Source: Loxodes magnus (lineage: Eukaryota > Ciliophora > Karyorelictea > Loxodida > Loxodidae). Taken from it: 64,000 nt of DNA. This document shows positions 59,374-64,000 of this stretch, piece by piece. The position numbers and the translations under genes are program-made. Under the pieces are notes generated by a model that worked only from the letters and a program-made list of their open reading frames with translations, was not told the DNA's origin and made no database searches. Positions within the stretch are counted from its first letter, which is position 1. Every line of letters begins with the position of its first letter. The DNA is taken from NCBI GenBank assembly GCA_946699065.1, contig CAMPDV010001228.1, positions 1 to 64,000 of the forward strand, read 5' to 3'.

Positions 59374-59699
59374 TTTTATTATTATTTAGACTACAAAAGC
59401 TATAAAGGTAATTTATAACAGTTACCATCAAAAATTAGTATATAAATATCTATTATTACATTATTACTTTATTTACTTAAATATTACAATATTAAGATAT
59501 TATATCAAGTAGCAATCCTATAATCTGCATGCCGCCAGACTTAGATCGAGATTGGTTATTAAATTTAATAAAGGCATGAAAGAGTTTTACAACTTAATCA
59601 GATCTTTGATATTATTTTTAAGAAAAATATCTATGTCGCAAAATCTTTAAACTACTAGGAAGAATGCACTAAAATAAGGAAAAGAAATGTTAAAACTAA

Positions 59700-62350
59700 G
59701 TAACCTATCAAAAAAAGTAGGAAATTAGAGCATCAATTCAACCACAGCTCTATACAAATTATTAAAAGGGAAGAAGAAAAGAACAGATAAATCCCATAAA
59801 ATGAGGAGGAGAATATACTGCTCAAAACTGCTAAAAGAGTAGGAGTTACTTATTTCAATAATTTTTAGAATAAAAATTACTATAGCCAAATACTTAGTCC
59901 AGCAGAAATACAAGAAAATGAAATTGTTCAGGCATTTCTCAGATATCTGAAGTAAGAATATGGTAAAATATTGAGAGTGTGAAAATCCTTCAGACAGGAA
60001 TAATTATATATGATTCAAAAATAAGGGAACACTCACTCAATTCGCAAACAATTAACAATGGAAATGTAGAAATTTTTTAATGCCAACAGAGCAAAGAAAC
60101 ATAGAGGAATTCTACAACATTAAGAACTACCTGATTCATTGAATATTTAGCATGTATTCAAGTTTTAGCCAGGTAGAAACCAATTTGGAGCAGTACAGAA
60201 AATAGTATGTATAGAGATTGGAACCGTAAAAGGTACAACATGAGACAATGGGAAAATGAAAAATTATTTAGAATTGAAGGAGATCAAAGATGCAGAAAGT
60301 ATACTAGATAAGTTAGACGAAAAGAAAATCACTTACTTGAGTTAGTCTGGAAATCCCATATATTTATCGTTGTATCGCTAACCATCAATTTGAAAATGTA
60401 TGAGTTGTAACCAAAAAGGGCTCAGCTCAAATTGATACTTAAGAAAAAAAGCTATAAAGGAAATAATTAAAAATGCTAAGGAAATATAAAATCAAGTTGA
60501 TGCATTCGGAAATCAGGAATAAAATACCTTATTATAAAGAGAAACAGATAGCGAAGGAAAAGAAAGCGAAGAAAACGGAAGAAGATTAACTTTCAAATGA
60601 AATGCTACTTTGAATTTTAAGCAAAAGCAACAAGTTTAAGCAATACTAAGGTTACTTTAAAAGTGTTCGATTTTAATAGATACTTAACTACAAAATAAAA
60701 TAATAAAACTGAGACGAAACTATCAATGTCACAAAAAAACAGAAAGTAAAATAGGAAATATAGCAAAAAAACTGAAATAACTAGAAAACAGTGACAAGAA
60801 GAAAATATGCATAAACAACACGATATCTCAAAAAAAGATAGAAAAAAAATATAACGGTAAGGAAGATAGTATTGAGTAAAAAAATTGAAGATCAAACTAC
60901 AGGAAAATAATAAACATTAGAACGATTTGATTTTCTCTCTATTAAAGAATAGGAAGCTAAAAATCCAGGATAGGAGGATCAAGAAAAATAGGAAGTAAAA
61001 GGAAATACTAATATAATAAAATAGTCAGAATTAAACATAGGCACAGCAAACGTCAGATGAATAAAATAAAACAAGAATTAAACAATTTTATGTGTGAAAA
61101 GAAGATAGAAATTATTGCGATTTAAGAAATATTTGCGGATCAAACTGCTGAAATACCTTATATGAATTCAGAGCAATAATAAAATTTAGACCAAAACATT
61201 GCAAAGGAGTAGCATTTTTATAAAAGATGGAATTACCCGCAGAATCAAGGTGTTGGATATAGAGAATCTCCATCAAGCAGAATTATTTTAGAGGAAGATT
61301 AATAGGTTTAACACTTGATGGTCGGCTTGCATTGATAAACGTATATAGCACTATAACATTCGGATATTATTAACTAATACCCATTTATGAGGGTCTATAA
61401 TAAAATATAATAACAGCAAGCAGCAGAGAATTTTAAATTTTAGGGAATTTTAATGCGCATATTCTCCAATTTTTACCGTATGAACAGAATAATGCAGGCT
61501 AATACTTATTTAACTTGATGAAATATTATCTTTAGAATGTAAAGATCCAAATCAAGATACAACCTTCATCAACATAAAAGAAAGAAAAATTCAAAATAAA
61601 ATACTTCTTAGCGGATTAATTCATTACGCCTAGCATTATCAGCACAATATTTTATCAATAGAGACTAATTGGAGATAATTAGCCAGTCAAAATAAAATTA
61701 AAAATTGCGGAAGAATATCGAAAAATTCCATAAATTAAAAGGATAAAATTTCAACAATTAAAGCAATAAAAGGTTAAAGAGAAATTCAAAGAATGATTCG
61801 AGAAAATAAATTTTAGCGAATTCGAAAATTTTGATAGCGAAGCATACTATGAAAAATGATTAGAATACATCCAAGAAGCGACCTAAGCGATATGTGGATT
61901 TGTAAAACAAATTAAATGATAAAATACTAATATACAGCAGAAATAATAGAACTAAGAAAAAATTTCAATAGAAGGTAAAATAAGTAAATATCTAATTAGA
62001 TAAGGATGGTAATAAATTGATAATTATATTAAATGAGATAAGAAGTAAGGAGAAATTTATATTGCATCTAAAAAAAGATAGGAAAAATTAATTAAATATT
62101 TTCTTAGATGAAACTAATTAAGGAAACTTAAGCAAAACTTTAAAAGGAATATAAAAACGATTAAAGTAGAGAAAATATGCACCATGGATATTAATAAACG
62201 AAAAGAATATGCAGAATTTTAAGGAAAGTAGAGAGGAAAGTTTACCTGCTATATAAAAGCATTAAATCTCTTATAATCTCAAGTAGAATGTTACTATAAA
62301 GAAAGATAGAGATTAGGATTTAAAGGCTGAGTTCTAAGACTATTTCCATT
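59700..62350 (+). mobile_element. LINE lineage 1, copy B
   Basis: ORF1 at about 59,760-61,010, then the endonuclease without the insertion seen in copy A (from 61,036: GTANVR..., KGVAFFIKDG-like, GRLIGLTLDG, GNFNAH where the family has GDFNAH). It extends past the end of copy A into the linker toward the polymerase (FEKINFSEFENFDSEAYYEK, LEYIQEATQAICGF). The polymerase domain itself is not recognisable before about 62,350. Many frame changes; dead copy. Confidence 0.72.
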
Positions 62351-62900
62351 CCTTGTCTCCTCTTATCTGTTTTTTATTTTAAATTACTAAAAGCTCTCAA
62401 ATATCTTTCTTACTACTCCATCTCAATTAAGAAAATACAATAGTTAAATATCTCTTCTAACTTATCCTCTTGATATATGGAGTATACATTATAAAATGAA
62501 GCATTAATTCTAGGTTAGAAAGTACTTGGTAATAAATTTGATAGGTTAGTCTAATTGGATATTTGTAATGTTGAGGTTATTAAATACTTAGCTTCTAAAA
62601 TCTGTAAGATATAGTTAAAGCATTTAAGGATTTATTATAATTCTAAGCATATGGTACTATTTTTAAATAATGTTGCTCTTCTCTTTATCAGTTTCTATGT
62701 ACATGTTTGCAAACTAAGTTTGTATAAGTAAATAACAAATTAGAGGGAAATTTCTTGCATTAATGGTATAATTTTAAAAGTAACTATTAATTATATCTTA
62801 ACTAATAAATAGCCTATTATAGTTAATTAAGCTACTTTTATTTCCTTCAGTTTAAATAGTAGTTATCTATGTGAATAATATTAAACTTATTTTTACTAGA
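62351..62900. other. AT-rich stretch, no gene recognised
   Basis: Spacer between the LINE and the RING-like relic. Nothing recognised. Confidence 0.35.
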
Positions 62901-62904
62901 TTCA

Positions 62905-63210
62905 AATAAAATCTCAATCTGCTAAGTCTTAATTATGTCAACAACTGTTTCATCAAGAGCTCAAAGGCCTAACAAGATAGAATGCCAATCAATTGTAAGA
63001 GATGTTTGAAAGATATTTATAAGCTTTAATAAAAGTTAAAATGTAGAAACCATAGCATCATTACACTAAAGCCTAATAATTGCAAAGCGTTCCTTCATAA
63101 AATAACCAGAGAATATTAAAAACTATTTAGTATAAGTAAAGATAATTATCAGTCTCTAACTTTATATTGCATTTAGGATAAGGGATATGTGAAGTATCTC
63201 AATAAGATTA
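62905..63210 (+). pseudogene. Relic related to the RING-like gene at 49.4 kb
   Basis: Aligns by eye with 49,430-49,720. The best-kept part reads CKRCLKDIYKLQQKLKC followed by RNH, giving C31-x2-C34-x12-C47-x2-H50 in the spacing of the RING-kelch genes. The first half (KSQLCQQLFHQELKG) is in another frame and lacks most ligands. Probably a decayed paralogue. Confidence 0.45.
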
Positions 63211-63279
63211 TCATTAAAATCATTAAAGTGATAGATAAAAAGAGATAATTCCTATTATGTAAGTGCAGAACTATTAAAT

Positions 63280-63448
63280 TAATTTCAACTAAAAGAGTTT
63301 TTGGACATCAAACTCTTTCCGATTGTACGACCCGACACTCTCTTTTTATGGAATAACGGGGATATCCTGTTGTGCTCCAGGCACAGCTGCTAGGGATTTC
63401 CATCGCTATGAGCAGCCAGGTTTCAAGCTTCTACCAAGAGCGGATACA
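63280..63448 (-). mobile_element. SINE, 5'-truncated copy
   Basis: Minus-strand match to the 3' half of the SINE at 34,003: CTCTTGGTAGAAGCTTGAA, CCTGGCTGCTCATAGCGATGG, ACAGGATATCCCCGTTATTCC, CCAAAAACTCTTTTAG. Its 5' end is truncated and lies within 20 bp of the rRNA-like sequence. Confidence 0.85.
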
Positions 63449-63464
63449 GAAATTTTCTAGCCAT

Positions 63465-64000
63465 ATAAATGGATGGGAGAAACCGCCAGGTAAGGAGTTT
63501 GACTGGAGCGGCACATCTGTTAAAAGATAACACATGTGTCCTACAGCCAGCTCAGAGCGGACAGAAACCGCTCACAGACCAAAAGGAGAAAAGTTGACTT
63601 CATTCAACCTCTCATTGTCAGGATGAACTGGGAAATCATGGCATATCGATCCTTTATATTTTATGAGTTTTAAGCCAGAGGTGTCAGAAAAATTACCACA
63701 GGGATAACTGGCTTATGGTAGCCAAGCGTTCATAGCGACGTTGCCTTTTGATTCATCGATATCGGTTCTTCCTATCATTGTGAAGCTGAATTCACCAAGT
63801 GTTCTATTGCTCATCCGTCAAAAGAGAACGTAAGCTGGGTTTAGACCGTAGTGAACCAGTTTAATTTTACTGTATTGATCACTGCATCGCCATAATAATC
63901 CAACTCAGTACTAGAGGAACCGTTGGTCCAGATCACTGGTATCGCCATTGGTTGAACAGCCTTTTGGTTACGCTACCATCACCATAGATTATGACTGAAC
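63465..64000 (+). rRNA. 28S rRNA 3' segment, diverged (probable pseudogene), runs off the window
   Basis: Starts at GCCAGGTAAGGAGTTTGAC and follows the universal 3' domain: GGCACATCTGTTAAAAGATA, GAGGTGTCAGAAAA, TTACCACAGGGATAACTGGC, AAGCGTTCATAGCGACGTTG, CTTCCTATCATTGTGAAG, GCTGGGTTTAGACCGT, CCAACTCAGTAC, ATTATGACTGAAC. Invariant sites are altered: the sarcin-ricin loop reads AGTACTAGAGGAAC instead of AGTACGAGAGGAAC, and GATCCTTCGATGTCGG reads GATTCATCGATATCGG. The 5' part of 28S is absent, replaced by the SINE. So it is an rDNA fragment under little constraint. Confidence 0.85.

Noticed and set aside
63465-64000. Functional bacterial or organellar 23S rRNA
   Set aside because: Signature bases are eukaryotic 28S and invariant positions are mutated.

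Overview
This window is very AT-rich nuclear DNA from a ciliate-like protist with a non-standard code. Conserved proteins read through cleanly only if TAA and TAG are glutamine. TGA stands at conserved tryptophans (Arf WDVGG, kelch DxW, WD40 IKIW) yet also ends genes. That is the pattern of karyorelictids such as Loxodes; heterotrichs such as Condylostoma are the alternative. Introns are tiny: 14, 18, 19, 22 and 24 nt, GT...AG. Standard-code ORFs here are mostly shadows.

Layout. 1-3.9 kb: TTTA-tailed retroelement copies and a zinc-knuckle ORF1. 3.9-5.5 kb (-): F-box/LRR gene. 6.2-6.6 kb: dispersed repeat, second copy at 31.8-32.2 kb. 7.1-12.3 kb (-): a RING plus ubiquitin-like gene whose middle is cut into about 95 exons of exactly three nucleotides. 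About 60 of these lie in what looks like a 27-bp satellite (24-nt intron + 3-nt exon). The frame is coherent through the array. 13-18.5 kb (+): large membrane-protein coding region with REJ-like features. 20-35 kb: SINE copies with target-site duplications, a coiled-coil region, tRNA-Glu and tRNA-Lys, an Arf pseudogene and an unknown membrane protein. 35.8-36.8 kb (+): intact WD40 gene with a 22-nt intron.

37.3-62.4 kb is a nest of non-LTR retrotransposons (two lineages) built round a direct duplication offset by 13,741 bp at the genes. Both copies carry a RING-kelch gene; these share RING spacing with the micro-exon gene and with a RING-like/coiled-coil gene at 49.4-50.7 kb. Insertions present in one copy and absent from the other reveal retroelement boundaries. 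63.3-64 kb: a 5'-truncated SINE abutting a diverged 3' piece of 28S rDNA.

The genes suggest no single pathway. The repeated theme is ubiquitin ligase-type proteins (RING-UBL, RING-kelch x2, RING-like, F-box/LRR) in a retroelement-rich region. Everything was read by eye; coordinates of exons, frames and element ends are approximate unless a start or stop codon is given.
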